Shown here one piece after another: positions 1 to 8,544 of a DNA stretch of 64,000 nt. The stretch is from Lederbergia galactosidilytica (GTDB taxonomy: Bacteria > Bacillota > Bacilli > Bacillales > Bacillaceae_C): positions 1 through 64,000 of the forward strand of contig NZ_JAGGKH010000008.1 of assembly GCF_017873565.1 (NCBI RefSeq). Direction: 5' to 3'. The notes below the pieces were generated by a model. It was not told the origin of the DNA and made no database searches. It saw only the letters and a program-made list of their open reading frames with translations. Numbering within the stretch: the first letter of the stretch is position 1; every line of letters begins with the position of its first letter. The translations under genes were made by a program, and so were the position numbers.

Positions 1-245
1 CAACATCAACTCACCCCTGGCTCGTTGTGTTTCCTTTATCTCGTCAGAAGCCTTTAAATTTGTACATCGCTAAACGGGCGCTTTCGCTTTTCTTTGGCTA
101 GCTGTAGCGCCCAGCGACTAGCAAATTTACGCCTTCTTCCTACGATAAGTCAACATCAACTCACCCCTGGCTCGTTGTGTTTCCTTTATCTCGTCAGAAG
201 CCTTTAAATTTGTACATCGCTAAACGGGCGCTTTCGCTTTTCTTT
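1..245. repeat. 95-bp perfect direct repeat, 150-bp period
   Basis: Bases 1-95 are repeated without mismatch at 151-245. The 55-bp spacer holds a short dyad (GCTAG...CTAGC, about 98-121). Left copy may be cut by the window edge, so the array could continue upstream. The right copy ends at the stop codon of the DUF1854 gene. The unit resembles repeats common between genes in Bacillus; that resemblance is from memory, the duplication is seen directly. Confidence 0.9.
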
Positions 246-792
246 ATGTCATGCACATTTCGACCATGCGGTATTCTTTATCTGTAAGGGCTGTTAAGTC
301 CTTTATGATAAAGCGGTTACCGTCGACATCGGTGATTAATATTTTAACGGCTGTGACAGCAGTAACATTTCCTTTTCCCATCCGGACTGTAAAATAACAG
401 TTTCCAGAGGTGGTCTCTGTTTCCCAATAGGAATAACCGAATTCTTCGGTAATTTTATTTACTTTTATAATTTCTGGCGCAAAATAACGTAAGTTAATAT
501 GTTCTTCGAGCAAGCATATTATTTTATCTGAAAAATCATCTAAGCTTTTTATGATGCCAATTTCTTCATTTTCATCTGTTCGAACTGAAATAAAGATACG
601 ATTATTCCGATGGGGAAAAGAACAATATAAATAGACGGCAGAATATACTTTTTGCTCAACATGGACTGACAACATACGGCCATCATTTTCCACAAACATG
701 GCATTCTGTTCGGTTAAATAATTTATCTTTGCTGCCTCTGCTAGGTCTGATTTGCTTTCATGACTCTGCCTCTCTATATTAAGCTTTGCCAT
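244..792 (-). CDS. DUF1854 family protein, partner of the upstream ABC exporter
   Basis: A 182-residue soluble protein with no signal peptide or membrane segment. It fits DUF1854: a central FISVRTDENEEIG-like strand, a YFAPEI segment near residues 103-108 and a C-terminal ITDVDGNRFIIKDL block near 152-165. DUF1854 proteins are known to sit beside an ABC transporter with an N-terminal extension, in some bacteria near cyanophycin genes; no cyanophycin gene is visible here. The start ATG directly follows the TAA of the transporter gene, and its AGAGG ribosome binding site lies in that gene's 3' end, so translation is probably coupled. The biochemical role is unknown; a regulatory or coupling subunit is an inference. 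Confidence 0.8.
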   Translation of the reverse strand: MAKLNIERQSHESKSDLAEAAKINYLTEQNAMFVENDGRMLSVHVEQKVYSAVYLYCSFPHRNNRIFISVRTDENEEIGIIKSLDDFSDKIICLLEEHINLRYFAPEIIKVNKITEEFGYSYWETETTSGNCYFTVRMGKGNVTAVTAVKILITDVDGNRFIIKDLTALTDKEYRMVEMCMT

Positions 793-3081
793 TTAAATCG
801 CCTCTTTCATCTTTAACGCTTCTTCATGTTTTTTCACCATGCCCGCATAGATCCCATCATTCTTCATAAGTGTCTCATGGGTTCCATCCTCAACAATTCG
901 CCCATTTTCCATCACATACAAGTAATCAGCATTTCGCAATGTCGATAAACGATGGGCAATCGCAATTGTCGTTCTCCCTTGTGCCAGAGACTCAAGAGCC
1001 TCCTGAATCTGTAATTCCGTCTCTGTGTCTAGCGATGCCGTAGCTTCATCTAGTATCAAGATTTGCGGATCATGTAAAATGGCTCTGGCAATCGAGATTC
1101 GTTGCTTTTCACCTCCCGACAAATTATAGCCACCAGTGCCCACGACCGTATCATACCCGTCTGGTAAATTCATAATAAAATTATGTGCATTTGCCACTTT
1201 AGCTGCATGGATAATATCTTCAAGTAAACACTCTGGATTTGCATAAGCAATGTTTTCTGCAATCGTGCCAATAAAAACATACACTTCCTGCGAGACAATA
1301 CCAATATGTTTTCGCAATGTATCAGATGTAAGATCCTTTACATTAATTCCATCGAGTTTAATTTCCCCTTCATTCACTTCATAGATCCGTGAAATCAAAT
1401 TCACCAACGTCGATTTCCCCGCCCCTGAAGGACCCACAATGCCTATCATTTGCCCTGAATTTGCTCGTAATGATACATCTCGTAAAATCGGTTTATTGGC
1501 TTCATAATGAAAACTACACCTTGAAATTACAACATCGCCTGTAAGTTTTTCTAGATGGAGAGCATCTTCCTTTTCAGTAATTTCTGGCACGGCATCTTGA
1601 ATCTCAAAAACCCGCTGTGCTGCCGACATACAATAGGACCACCAACCAGCAATGTCATTCATAAATTGAATTGGACCAAATAACATGTAAATATACGTAA
1701 TGAAAGTCATGATCTCTCCAAATGTCAATCCTCCCCCCATCACTCGCCAACCGCCGAAAGCCCAAATTAAAACACCACCAATCTGAGTTAGCATATTAAT
1801 GATAGGAAAAATGGTACTATTCAGTTTATTCAACTTCTGCTCAGCATCTGAAAAGGAAACGTTTGCTCCCTGAAAGCGATCAATCTCTACTTTCTCCTTT
1901 CCAAATGCCTTCACAATCCTTACACCACGAACCGTATCACTAATTATGGAATTCATCGCACTTGCCTTCCTATGCCTTTTCCAAGACATTCTCCATAATT
2001 TCGGAAAAACCGAGCGGATCAATAGAACGACAAATGGCAATGGAACCAAGCAAACGAGGGTCAGTTTCCAATCCATTACGAGCAGTATCGTTGTGACACC
2101 AATAATATTCATTGCATTGACAATAAAATAAGGGATCCCATCGACAAAGAAAAACTGTAGCTCATTTGCATCATCATTTACCCTTGTCATCAATTGACCT
2201 GTCTGTTTTTGCTGAAAGAACGATAATGATAATCGTTGCATTGAGGTGAATATATTTGCTTTTAAATCAAAGACAATATTAGCGGCCATTCGGGCATTGA
2301 TTACACCAAATAAAATCCCAAAAGCTAAAGACAATGTTCGAAAAAGAATAATCAACATAATTACGAGTGTAATTTTCCCCGCAAATATGCCTGTTCCACC
2401 TAACGCTTGATCAAATAAGACAGTCCCTTGGAAATAAGGGATCACAAGGCCTGTTGCAGAGTTGAGGACCATAAATAATATAATGAAGAAAATGGACCAT
2501 CTATGATTAGCTGTAAATCCTAGTAGTCTTGTAAATATAGCGCCTTTTTTGAGACATTTTGGACAGATTTGCCTCCCCTCTTCCGGATAAATCATTCCAC
2601 ATGTAGGACAGGACTTTACACTTGTGTCATCCTCTTCATGGCGCTCGATCGCTTCATCATTCTTTATTTCCATAAAGGTTGAAACAAACTTGGCCGCCGT
2701 CGCCATCTGCCCATTTGTAACAGCCGCAAGCGCTCGTTCCTCTGGAGCTTTGATAATAATAAGGCCAGAGGCTACTAGATTCACAATATGAATACTGTTA
2801 ACTCTTTCTACCTTAAATTGATCAATGTGAAATTTGCTTATCTCTAAAGGGATGTGCTTCTTTTCTTTTTGAGTGAATACCTTAAATCCTTTAAAAATCT
2901 TTTCTTTTTTCTTCTCATGAACATTGGTAAATCGATAAAGCGAATCTTTTGTCAAGATCAAATAAGTGTCCACAAACCCGCCATCTATTCCACGATCACA
3001 AGTCATCCATTCTACAATTTCCCCTTCAACTATATTGGTTTGCGGCAACAAGCTATACAGCTCTTCAGTTAATTTATTCAT
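793..3081 (-). CDS. ABC exporter with N-terminal extension and zinc ribbon (DUF1854-associated)
   Basis: About 762 residues, much longer than the usual 580 of a half-transporter. Residues 1-150 form a soluble extension. A four-cysteine zinc ribbon follows (CPTC and CPKC, near residues 158-176), then six predicted membrane helices (about 195-480) and a full ATPase domain: Walker A GPSGAGKST, signature LSGGE, Walker B ILILDEATAS and the H-loop AHRLST. All catalytic residues are present, so a homodimer should be active. An in-frame GTG lies 18 bases upstream (3099), but the ATG at 3081 is preferred; neither has a strong ribosome binding site. The gene is coupled to the DUF1854 gene. The substrate cannot be deduced. 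Confidence 0.85.
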   Translation of the reverse strand: MNKLTEELYSLLPQTNIVEGEIVEWMTCDRGIDGGFVDTYLILTKDSLYRFTNVHEKKKEKIFKGFKVFTQKEKKHIPLEISKFHIDQFKVERVNSIHIVNLVASGLIIIKAPEERALAAVTNGQMATAAKFVSTFMEIKNDEAIERHEEDDTSVKSCPTCGMIYPEEGRQICPKCLKKGAIFTRLLGFTANHRWSIFFIILFMVLNSATGLVIPYFQGTVLFDQALGGTGIFAGKITLVIMLIILFRTLSLAFGILFGVINARMAANIVFDLKANIFTSMQRLSLSFFQQKQTGQLMTRVNDDANELQFFFVDGIPYFIVNAMNIIGVTTILLVMDWKLTLVCLVPLPFVVLLIRSVFPKLWRMSWKRHRKASAMNSIISDTVRGVRIVKAFGKEKVEIDRFQGANVSFSDAEQKLNKLNSTIFPIINMLTQIGGVLIWAFGGWRVMGGGLTFGEIMTFITYIYMLFGPIQFMNDIAGWWSYCMSAAQRVFEIQDAVPEITEKEDALHLEKLTGDVVISRCSFHYEANKPILRDVSLRANSGQMIGIVGPSGAGKSTLVNLISRIYEVNEGEIKLDGINVKDLTSDTLRKHIGIVSQEVYVFIGTIAENIAYANPECLLEDIIHAAKVANAHNFIMNLPDGYDTVVGTGGYNLSGGEKQRISIARAILHDPQILILDEATASLDTETELQIQEALESLAQGRTTIAIAHRLSTLRNADYLYVMENGRIVEDGTHETLMKNDGIYAGMVKKHEEALKMKEAI

Positions 3082-3184
3082 ATGATTCTCAACATGCACC
3101 TCACACAGAATAGGCTGCAGTAGAGCCCACTCTACTTTTTCAGACAGGTTCTTTGGGTCGCAAAAAAATCATGGGGTTTTGCTT

Positions 3185-4051
3185 TTAATAAAGCTCGTAG
3201 CTTACAAAAGCCAATTGTTTACTATCTGGTGACCACGAATTAACATTAATCGTTCCTTGACCTCCGAATAACTTTACGAGCATACGCGATTCACCACCGG
3301 TACTTGGCATTAAACGAAGCTCAACATTCTTATTAGCTGGATGATCATCAGGTTCTACATCACCTTTCCGATACGCGATATACACAACATATTGGCCATC
3401 AGGAGACATATGAGGAAACCAATTATTACTTTCTTCAAATGTCATTTGGGTTTGCTCACTTCCATCAGTATTCATTCGCCATATTTGCATAAGGCCAGTG
3501 CGTGTTGAGTTAAACCAAATATAACGACCATCTGATGAATACTCGGGACCATCATCTAATCCTGGAGTAAAAGTCAATTGTTTCTCTACTCCTCCAATTA
3601 CTGGAATGGTATAAATATTATATTGACCATTCCGCTCAGCACAGTATGATAACTCCCTACCATCAGGAGACCATCCATGTAAGTAAGAAGGTCCCAATGG
3701 AGTAATGAGAGTCGGATCTCCGCCATCTCGTGGTAAAATATAAATACGGGATTGTCGATCTTCATGAGTATGATGACTAATCCCAATATATTCTTCATCA
3801 GGAGATAAAACATGATCATTATTACAGGAGATAGCAAACCCTGAGTTTATGAAAGTGTTTTCATTAGATTGAATATCAAAGATATACAGTTTTCCACCAC
3901 TGTTATAAAGTAACTTTCCATCTTTTGTCCAATTAGGCGCTTCAATTATTTGATTAAATACCGCTAAAGTTTTCCTCTCACCTGTTTCTACATGAACTGT
4001 TTCTAAGAAACTCCTTATATTCTCCCGATTAAGGTCCTTCACTTTATCCAT
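3185..4051 (-). CDS. TolB-like beta-propeller protein (PD40/WD40-like repeats)
   Basis: A 288-residue protein made of repeated propeller blades with the [27 protein letters not shown] and SPDSKQLAF signatures (about residues 120-285), as in TolB and DUF5050-type proteins. No signal peptide is visible, so it is probably cytoplasmic. An upstream in-frame ATG at 4075 lacks a ribosome binding site, whereas GGGGGAG lies seven bases before the ATG at 4051, which fixes the start. Proteins of this type bind ligands or partners; no catalytic residues can be assigned. It stands alone, 85 bases or more upstream of the ABC gene on the same strand. Confidence 0.8.
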   Translation of the reverse strand: MDKVKDLNRENIRSFLETVHVETGERKTLAVFNQIIEAPNWTKDGKLLYNSGGKLYIFDIQSNENTFINSGFAISCNNDHVLSPDEEYIGISHHTHEDRQSRIYILPRDGGDPTLITPLGPSYLHGWSPDGRELSYCAERNGQYNIYTIPVIGGVEKQLTFTPGLDDGPEYSSDGRYIWFNSTRTGLMQIWRMNTDGSEQTQMTFEESNNWFPHMSPDGQYVVYIAYRKGDVEPDDHPANKNVELRLMPSTGGESRMLVKLFGGQGTINVNSWSPDSKQLAFVSYELY

Positions 4052-4274
4052 GTTATTCTCCCCCTTCCACTTCATTTAATTTTAAAGTCTTACACTAATT
4101 ATTCTATAATAACTGTAATAATTCCTTTGAAAAATAAAGGTATTATCACTAAAGACATAAAAGAAATAAATAAAGTGACATATCATCTAGCTTATTCAGA
4201 TGTATTTTTAATTAGACATTTTATTTTTTACTCATAACAGTGTTTCAGCTATTTATATTTTCATAAACACTATG

Positions 4275-4297
4275 AAACAGGCGTAAAACGCCTGTTT
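4275..4297 (-). terminator. Hairpin downstream of the cyclophilin gene
   Basis: Nine-base perfect arms (AAACAGGCG / CGCCTGTTT) around a five-base loop, 44 bases past the stop of the gene ending at 4341. The T-tract is weak on both strands. Confidence 0.5.
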
Positions 4298-4340
4298 TAT
4301 AGACATACAGCTAAAGCACAGTCACAATCGTCATACTGCA

Positions 4341-4970
4341 TTATTGGACTTTCTTTACAGCTGGATAGGTAATACCGAATGTTTCAACTGTTACTTTTTT
4401 CATTTTTTGCTCTTCCAGTGGCTTATCTACTGCATCCCTTTCAACACTGACAATTTGATCGACAACATCCATTCCTTCTGTCACTTTCCCGAAAGCAGCA
4501 TAATCTCCATCAAGTTGTGAAACATCCGCTACCATAATAAAAAACTGTGAGCCTGCGGAATTAGGATCTTGGGATCGAGCCATTGAAATGACACCACGCT
4601 CATGTTTTATATTATTCTCAAAGTCATTCGTTGAAAACTCACCTGCAATACTGTAGCCGGGGCCGCCTGTACCATTTCCGTCGGGGTCACCACCTTGAAC
4701 CATGAAACTAGGGATGACACGATGAAAAGTCAGACCATCATAATATTGATCCTCCACAAGAGAAACGAAATTTGCGACTGTATTAGGCGCTACATTAGGC
4801 TCTAACTCTACTTTAATCGTCCCCCCACCTTCCATCTCAATGGTAACAATCGGATTTTTCTCTACCTGCATATTATTGCTTTCCGGTTTTTCCTCTTTCC
4901 CACAACCACTCATCATGAGAACGGTTAATAGTAGCAGTAGAATCCATATTTTATTATGTATTTTGTTCAT
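4341..4970 (-). CDS. Lipoprotein peptidyl-prolyl cis-trans isomerase, cyclophilin type
   Basis: A 209-residue lipoprotein. The N-terminus is a lysine-containing head, a leucine-rich helix and a lipobox LMMSGC (cysteine near residue 23), so the mature protein is anchored outside the cytoplasmic membrane. The cyclophilin domain (about 45-200) shows FHRVIPSFMVQGGDPDGNGTGG and FFIMV-like blocks that hold the catalytic arginine and glutamine. It should speed proline isomerisation during folding of secreted proteins. GTG (4973) and ATG (4970) overlap as starts; GGAGAG seven bases upstream favours the ATG. The gene appears monocistronic. Confidence 0.92.
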   Translation of the reverse strand: MNKIHNKIWILLLLLTVLMMSGCGKEEKPESNNMQVEKNPIVTIEMEGGGTIKVELEPNVAPNTVANFVSLVEDQYYDGLTFHRVIPSFMVQGGDPDGNGTGGPGYSIAGEFSTNDFENNIKHERGVISMARSQDPNSAGSQFFIMVADVSQLDGDYAAFGKVTEGMDVVDQIVSVERDAVDKPLEEQKMKKVTVETFGITYPAVKKVQ

Positions 4971-5164
4971 CACTTAACTCTCCTTCGATAATTTCTTTTC
5001 TAGCTTTATATAGGAAAAGGGACTACGATCTATTTTAGTTTCAGGCATCTTGAAAAGTGAGTGAAATACCTTTCACAATTAGCAGAAGGAAGTTGTACTC
5101 TGTCAAAACTGCCAAACATCCAATTACACAACTGTCCATATATTAAGAAGGGCATCACAAATTT

Positions 5165-5608
5165 CTATTCTCTTATCTTTATATTAGGACATCTTTTTTT
5201 AAGCTCGATAATAAACTCCCTTTTATTTTTCGGTGAAATCTTTATACTCCCCAAAAAAGTCGTTTTGTTGAAAATTTCAAGCCCGTCTCTTGACGACATT
5301 ATTCTGTGTCCCGTAAAAATCGCCGTTGTGCGTGATACCTCAGTTATATTTTTGTATGGAATTCTACTTTTAAACGGCCCACCCTTTATAAATAAATAGT
5401 CTCGGTAAAAAATATACTTAACTGTAAAATTTGTCCATAGAATAAAACTTACCAAAACAATAAATATTGAAACCAATATTAAAACCGCTATCCATTCATT
5501 CCGAACTTCCTCAATAAATAAGGGAAATAATGATCCCAAAGCAATAATGAGTACTACTATCAGCATAAAATTAACATAAAAGACATCTATTTTTGAGCGA
5601 AAAACCAC
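5165..5608 (-). CDS. Membrane-anchored bacterial PH-domain protein (YyaB-like)
   Basis: A 147-residue protein with two membrane helices (about residues 10-33 and 39-60) and a C-terminal bacterial PH-like domain with the pattern YLFIKGGPFKSRIPYKNI...SRDGLEI, as in the YyaB-like PH family (PF06713). The start is GTG, about twelve bases after a perfect AAGGAGGTG. Function is unknown; members are small bitopic or hairpin membrane proteins. It is flanked by intergenic DNA on both sides and looks monocistronic. Confidence 0.75.
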   Translation of the reverse strand: MVFRSKIDVFYVNFMLIVVLIIALGSLFPLFIEEVRNEWIAVLILVSIFIVLVSFILWTNFTVKYIFYRDYLFIKGGPFKSRIPYKNITEVSRTTAIFTGHRIMSSRDGLEIFNKTTFLGSIKISPKNKREFIIELKKRCPNIKIRE

Positions 5609-5955
5609 TAAATAATCGCACCTCCTTCATGATTTATACGAACTAATCGAACTAAGGGATTCCTTTAATCATATTACTATGGACTTTTAACAGTTGTATA
5701 ATCAGTTACTAATAGAATCAATTTCATAATAGAGATCTTAGCATTCAAATCCGAACAACTAAGTTAAGGAAATGCATTGACTAACAATTCAATCTCCTTT
5801 AACAAAAATGTTCGTGTATTGATCATTAATAAGCAATGATAAAATGGACAATAATGTTTATTTATCCTTTGCAACGAAATTTCGTTCCCTTAAGAAAGAG
5901 ATCATGCACGGCAACCGGCACGATCTCTTTGAGCAGTTTCTATCATACCTAGCAT
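5609..5955. other. Gene-free stretch with one long hairpin
   Basis: No supported coding sequence. Bases 5895-5907 and 5918-5930 form a 13-bp stem with one mismatch (AAAGAGATCATGC / GCACGATCTCTTT). It lies behind the copZ remnant and may be the old terminator of a csoR-copZ transcript. Confidence 0.5.
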
Positions 5956-6018
5956 TTAGGCTATGTCACATCCTTGCTCTTTAATAATATCTTTCACTTT
6001 TTTCACGCTAAACCTTAC
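5956..6018 (-). pseudogene. copZ: C-terminal remnant of a CopZ-like copper chaperone
   Basis: On the minus strand these bases read as 20 codons ending in TAA: VRFSVKKVKDIIKEQGCDIA. This matches the last helix and strand of CopZ/HMA-domain chaperones (VSVKKVK..IE.QGYDV-type ending). The GMSCGHC metal-binding part is missing, and no start codon or ribosome binding site is present. The position, directly after csoR on the same strand, is where copZ lies in Bacillus. It is therefore read as the tail of a deleted gene. The stretch is short, so chance similarity remains possible. Confidence 0.6.
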
Positions 6019-6036
6019 AATTCAAGCAGCAAAAAC

Positions 6037-6061
6037 AAAAACCAGCACATGACCGGTTTTT
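6037..6061 (-). terminator. Terminator of csoR
   Basis: Arms AAAAACC / GGTTTTT, extended by one further pair. On the minus strand it is followed by TTTTTG-TTTTTG. It overlaps the stop codon of csoR, so transcription probably ends before the copZ remnant. Confidence 0.65.
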
Positions 6062-6362
6062 AAGAGGTCTTTGTAAATCGCTTAAACACATCCATCAATT
6101 CTTGAATGGCCTCTTCCTCGTTTCCATCCTTTATCGCATCTGATACACAATGCTGAGTATGCCTTTCTAACAATTGAAGGCCAACCTTATTCATCGCGGC
6201 ATTTATGGCTGAGATCTGTGTAAGGATATCCACACAATAACGATCATTCTCAATCATATTTTGAATACCGCGAACTTGGCCTTCAATACGCTTTAATCGA
6301 TTCACTAACTGTTCTTTTTCTTTTACTGGTCTGTGCGTAACTTTGCCTTCCGTCTTATCCAT
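6060..6362 (-). CDS. csoR: CsoR-type copper-sensing transcriptional repressor
   Basis: A 100-residue all-helical DUF156/CsoR protein. The Cu(I) ligands of the family are present: Cys43 (RYCVDIL), His68 and Cys72 (ERHTQHC), in the C-H-C arrangement that separates CsoR from formaldehyde- or nickel-sensing relatives. Apo-CsoR represses copper efflux genes and Cu(I) releases it. An ATG at 6377 has its purine tract too close; AAGGTGG five bases before the ATG at 6362 marks the start. No copA follows and only a copZ tail is left, so its regulon must lie elsewhere or the gene is an orphan. Confidence 0.88.
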   Translation of the reverse strand: MDKTEGKVTHRPVKEKEQLVNRLKRIEGQVRGIQNMIENDRYCVDILTQISAINAAMNKVGLQLLERHTQHCVSDAIKDGNEEEAIQELMDVFKRFTKTS

Positions 6363-6409
6363 ATTGTCCACCTTCATTCCTTATTTTTATATGTCGTATA
6401 CGCTTATAA

Positions 6410-6427
6410 GGTATGTATGATCATACC
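6410..6427. promoter_or_regulatory. Candidate CsoR operator
   Basis: Dyad GGTATG-N6-CATACC, about 48 bases upstream of the csoR start. It contains the 12-bp palindrome GTATGATCATAC (6415-6426). Position and symmetry suit autoregulation, but the match to published CsoR sites is only partial. Confidence 0.4.
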
Positions 6428-6474
6428 ATAGAATTTTGGGGAATTATGCATGGTGATAGACATAAAATCTCCCC

Positions 6475-7086
6475 TCAATATGGTGAATATCCTGCTCTTT
6501 TTAATTTAGCATCCCATTTAGCGTGAACAATAGCGAATAAGCCATACCCCAGCATGACACCTACCGTATTTAAAATGACATCATCAATATCCGTACTGCG
6601 TCCAATAAACAACTGAATGAATTCTATGGTACAAGTCACTCCAAGCGCAATCCATAAAATCCTTTTTAAGCTTTGCCAACGTTTCCAAAGACAGGGCATC
6701 AGAAAACCAATAGGGGAAAACAAAAAACTATTTCCAATAATATTCACCAGTGATACGCTATTCCAATTATCTACATAGGTATATGTATGAAAAAAATACG
6801 CATTGAGGGTACGGAAGGGAATAAGGTTTACTTGAGCGCTTCGTAAATAGACATCAAAATAAAATTCCCCTGTTTCAGCGAGAATTCCAGCACTCCATTG
6901 AGGAATAATCGTTTGAGAAGCTAATCCAACCATATATAGAACAAACATGCCTAAAACTAATTCGCGCCATAAATTTACTTGGCTTCTCATTCTTTTCACA
7001 AAGACAATCCGCCCTATTATATAGAATGGTAATGCTACAAGCATATACCCGAGCATATTTGTGACATACAATATGATTAAGCTCAT
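6475..7086 (-). CDS. VanZ-like family membrane protein
   Basis: A 203-residue protein with about five membrane helices. The family signature is present: NLIPFRTL near residue 91, NIIGNSFLFSPIGFLMP near 115-131 and the helix EFIQLFIGRSTDIDDVILNTVGVMLGY near 155-181. VanZ confers low-level teicoplanin resistance in enterococci, but most VanZ-domain proteins have no known role. It is monocistronic, with a modest GGCGGG ribosome binding site. No other glycopeptide-resistance gene is nearby, so resistance should not be assumed. Confidence 0.85.
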   Translation of the reverse strand: MSLIILYVTNMLGYMLVALPFYIIGRIVFVKRMRSQVNLWRELVLGMFVLYMVGLASQTIIPQWSAGILAETGEFYFDVYLRSAQVNLIPFRTLNAYFFHTYTYVDNWNSVSLVNIIGNSFLFSPIGFLMPCLWKRWQSLKRILWIALGVTCTIEFIQLFIGRSTDIDDVILNTVGVMLGYGLFAIVHAKWDAKLKRAGYSPY

Positions 7087-7212
7087 TTTTTTCCCGCCTA
7101 TATTATTATGTAAAACTACCTAACTCTATTATAAGGCAGACTTTGCTATTTCCCTAGGAACATTTTTTCTTTGATGAATGAAACTTTCCTACAAACCCAA
7201 CCTATATCGCTC

Positions 7213-7242
7213 AAAAACCCTTTCATAATATTATGAAGGGTT
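7213..7242 (-). terminator. Terminator of the marR gene
   Basis: AACCCTTCATAAT / ATTATGAAAGGGTT arms with a one-base bulge, then TTTTTG on the minus strand. It overlaps the stop codon at 7231. Confidence 0.7.
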
Positions 7243-7650
7243 ACTAAGCTTTTTATAAATATGTAATAATTGGTGTCTTTCTTCATCAGTAAGCTTCTCA
7301 AATAAACTTCTACGAAGCTTTTGTCCTTCTATGTTTGCTCTCTTAGTCATTTCAATTCCTTTATCCGTTATATCGAGATAAACAATTCGACGATCAGTAG
7401 AATCAACCACCCTATTGGCCAAATCTTTCTGCACAAGCTTCTCTGATAAATGGGTTAACGTCGGCGGGGTCAGCCCAAGTGTTTTAGCTATATCAGATGG
7501 TCGACTTTTCCCATTTGTAATTAAATGAGCTAACACGAGAATATGCGAAACACCGAGATCTTCATAAAAAATTTTATTCCACTGGATAATTAAATTATTG
7601 GTCACTTTATCCATATTGTGAATAATTTCAAAAATCGTCTGCTCCCTCAT
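7231..7650 (-). CDS. MarR family transcriptional regulator
   Basis: A 139-residue winged-helix protein. The recognition part spans about residues 50-95 (GKSRPSDIAKTLGLTPPTLTHLSEKL), and the wing carries the DRRIVYLDITDKG motif near 102-114 (NRVVDSTDRRIVY). Dimer helices lie at both ends. A strong GGAGGG ribosome binding site precedes the ATG. It lies 148 bases downstream of the three SDR genes on the same strand, so it may control them; the ligand is unknown. It has its own terminator. Confidence 0.88.
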   Translation of the reverse strand: MREQTIFEIIHNMDKVTNNLIIQWNKIFYEDLGVSHILVLAHLITNGKSRPSDIAKTLGLTPPTLTHLSEKLVQKDLANRVVDSTDRRIVYLDITDKGIEMTKRANIEGQKLRRSLFEKLTDEERHQLLHIYKKLSNPS

Positions 7651-7797
7651 TAGTTTCCCTCCTTTCTTATCTTAGGATCCAGTCCATCCTTACAAAACTA
7701 TATATTATTACGGTTCTACTTCCTAAAAAAGCAGAAAAGACAAGTAGAGAAAAACAATCTTTCCCCACTTGTTTCAACTGATCAATACCTTAACATG

Positions 7798-8532
7798 TTA
7801 TTGAGCTGAGAATCCACCATCAATCACTAGTTCAGCCCCAGTGATATAAGATGATTCGTCAGATGCTAAAAATAATGCTGCACTTGCAATATCTGCTGGC
7901 TTTCCTAATCGTTGAAGAGGTGTAGCTTGGATGAGGTGACCTAGTAATTCCTTCGAAGTGCTTAAAGCTTCTGTCATTGGTGTTTCAATAATACCCGGGA
8001 ATAAGGCATTTACACGTATACCTTGTTTACCAAATGTCGTAGCAGCTGCCTTTGAAATGGCACGGACCGCTCCTTTAGAAGCAGAATAGTGGTTAAAGCC
8101 TTGACCAATTTGTGCCGTATAGGATGAAATATTCACAATAGAACCTTTCTTTTGTTCTGCCATATATGGAGCCACATGTTTCATACCAGCAAATGGGCCA
8201 AATCCGTTAATAGACATCATTTTTTGCCAATCATCGAGGTCAATGTCTGTAAAAGCCTTCTCTGAAGAAATACCCGCATTGTTCACAAGGATATCGATTC
8301 GACCAAATCGCCCTTTTACCTCCTTAGCAAAAGCAGCCCAACTTTCATCAGAAGCTACATTTAGTTTCATACCATATACATTGTCTTTCTGACTGACTTT
8401 TTCAAGTGCTTCCTCGTTAATATCTGCAGCAATAACAATCGCACCTTCTTGACTGAATAAATCAACCATACCTTCCCCAATACCAGATGCTCCACCCGTA
8501 ATAATGGCTACTTTATTGTCTAATCTTCCCAT
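7798..8532 (-). CDS. Short-chain dehydrogenase/reductase (third gene of the SDR operon)
   Basis: A 244-residue classical SDR. The Rossmann motif TGGASGIG is near residue 12, NNAG near 88 and the catalytic Ser...Tyr-x3-Lys (SSYTAQIG, YSASK) near 138-156. IDGGFSAQ closes the protein. It should reduce or oxidise a secondary alcohol or carbonyl with NAD(P). An upstream GTG (8541) is rejected because AAGGAG lies eight bases before the ATG at 8532. The gene follows the second SDR by only 12 bases, which places them in one operon. The substrate cannot be told from sequence; family names such as 3-oxoacyl-ACP reductase would be guesswork. Confidence 0.88.
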   Translation of the reverse strand: MGRLDNKVAIITGGASGIGEGMVDLFSQEGAIVIAADINEEALEKVSQKDNVYGMKLNVASDESWAAFAKEVKGRFGRIDILVNNAGISSEKAFTDIDLDDWQKMMSINGFGPFAGMKHVAPYMAEQKKGSIVNISSYTAQIGQGFNHYSASKGAVRAISKAAATTFGKQGIRVNALFPGIIETPMTEALSTSKELLGHLIQATPLQRLGKPADIASAALFLASDESSYITGAELVIDGGFSAQ

Positions 8533-8544
8533 GAAAATCACTCC

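Noticed and set aside
5061-5399. Plus-strand frame opposite the PH-domain gene
   Set aside because: Shadow of the minus-strand gene; no ribosome binding site or family match.
6475-7086. Glycopeptide resistance gene
   Set aside because: Only a VanZ-like domain is present; no other van gene is nearby, and most such proteins have no known resistance role.
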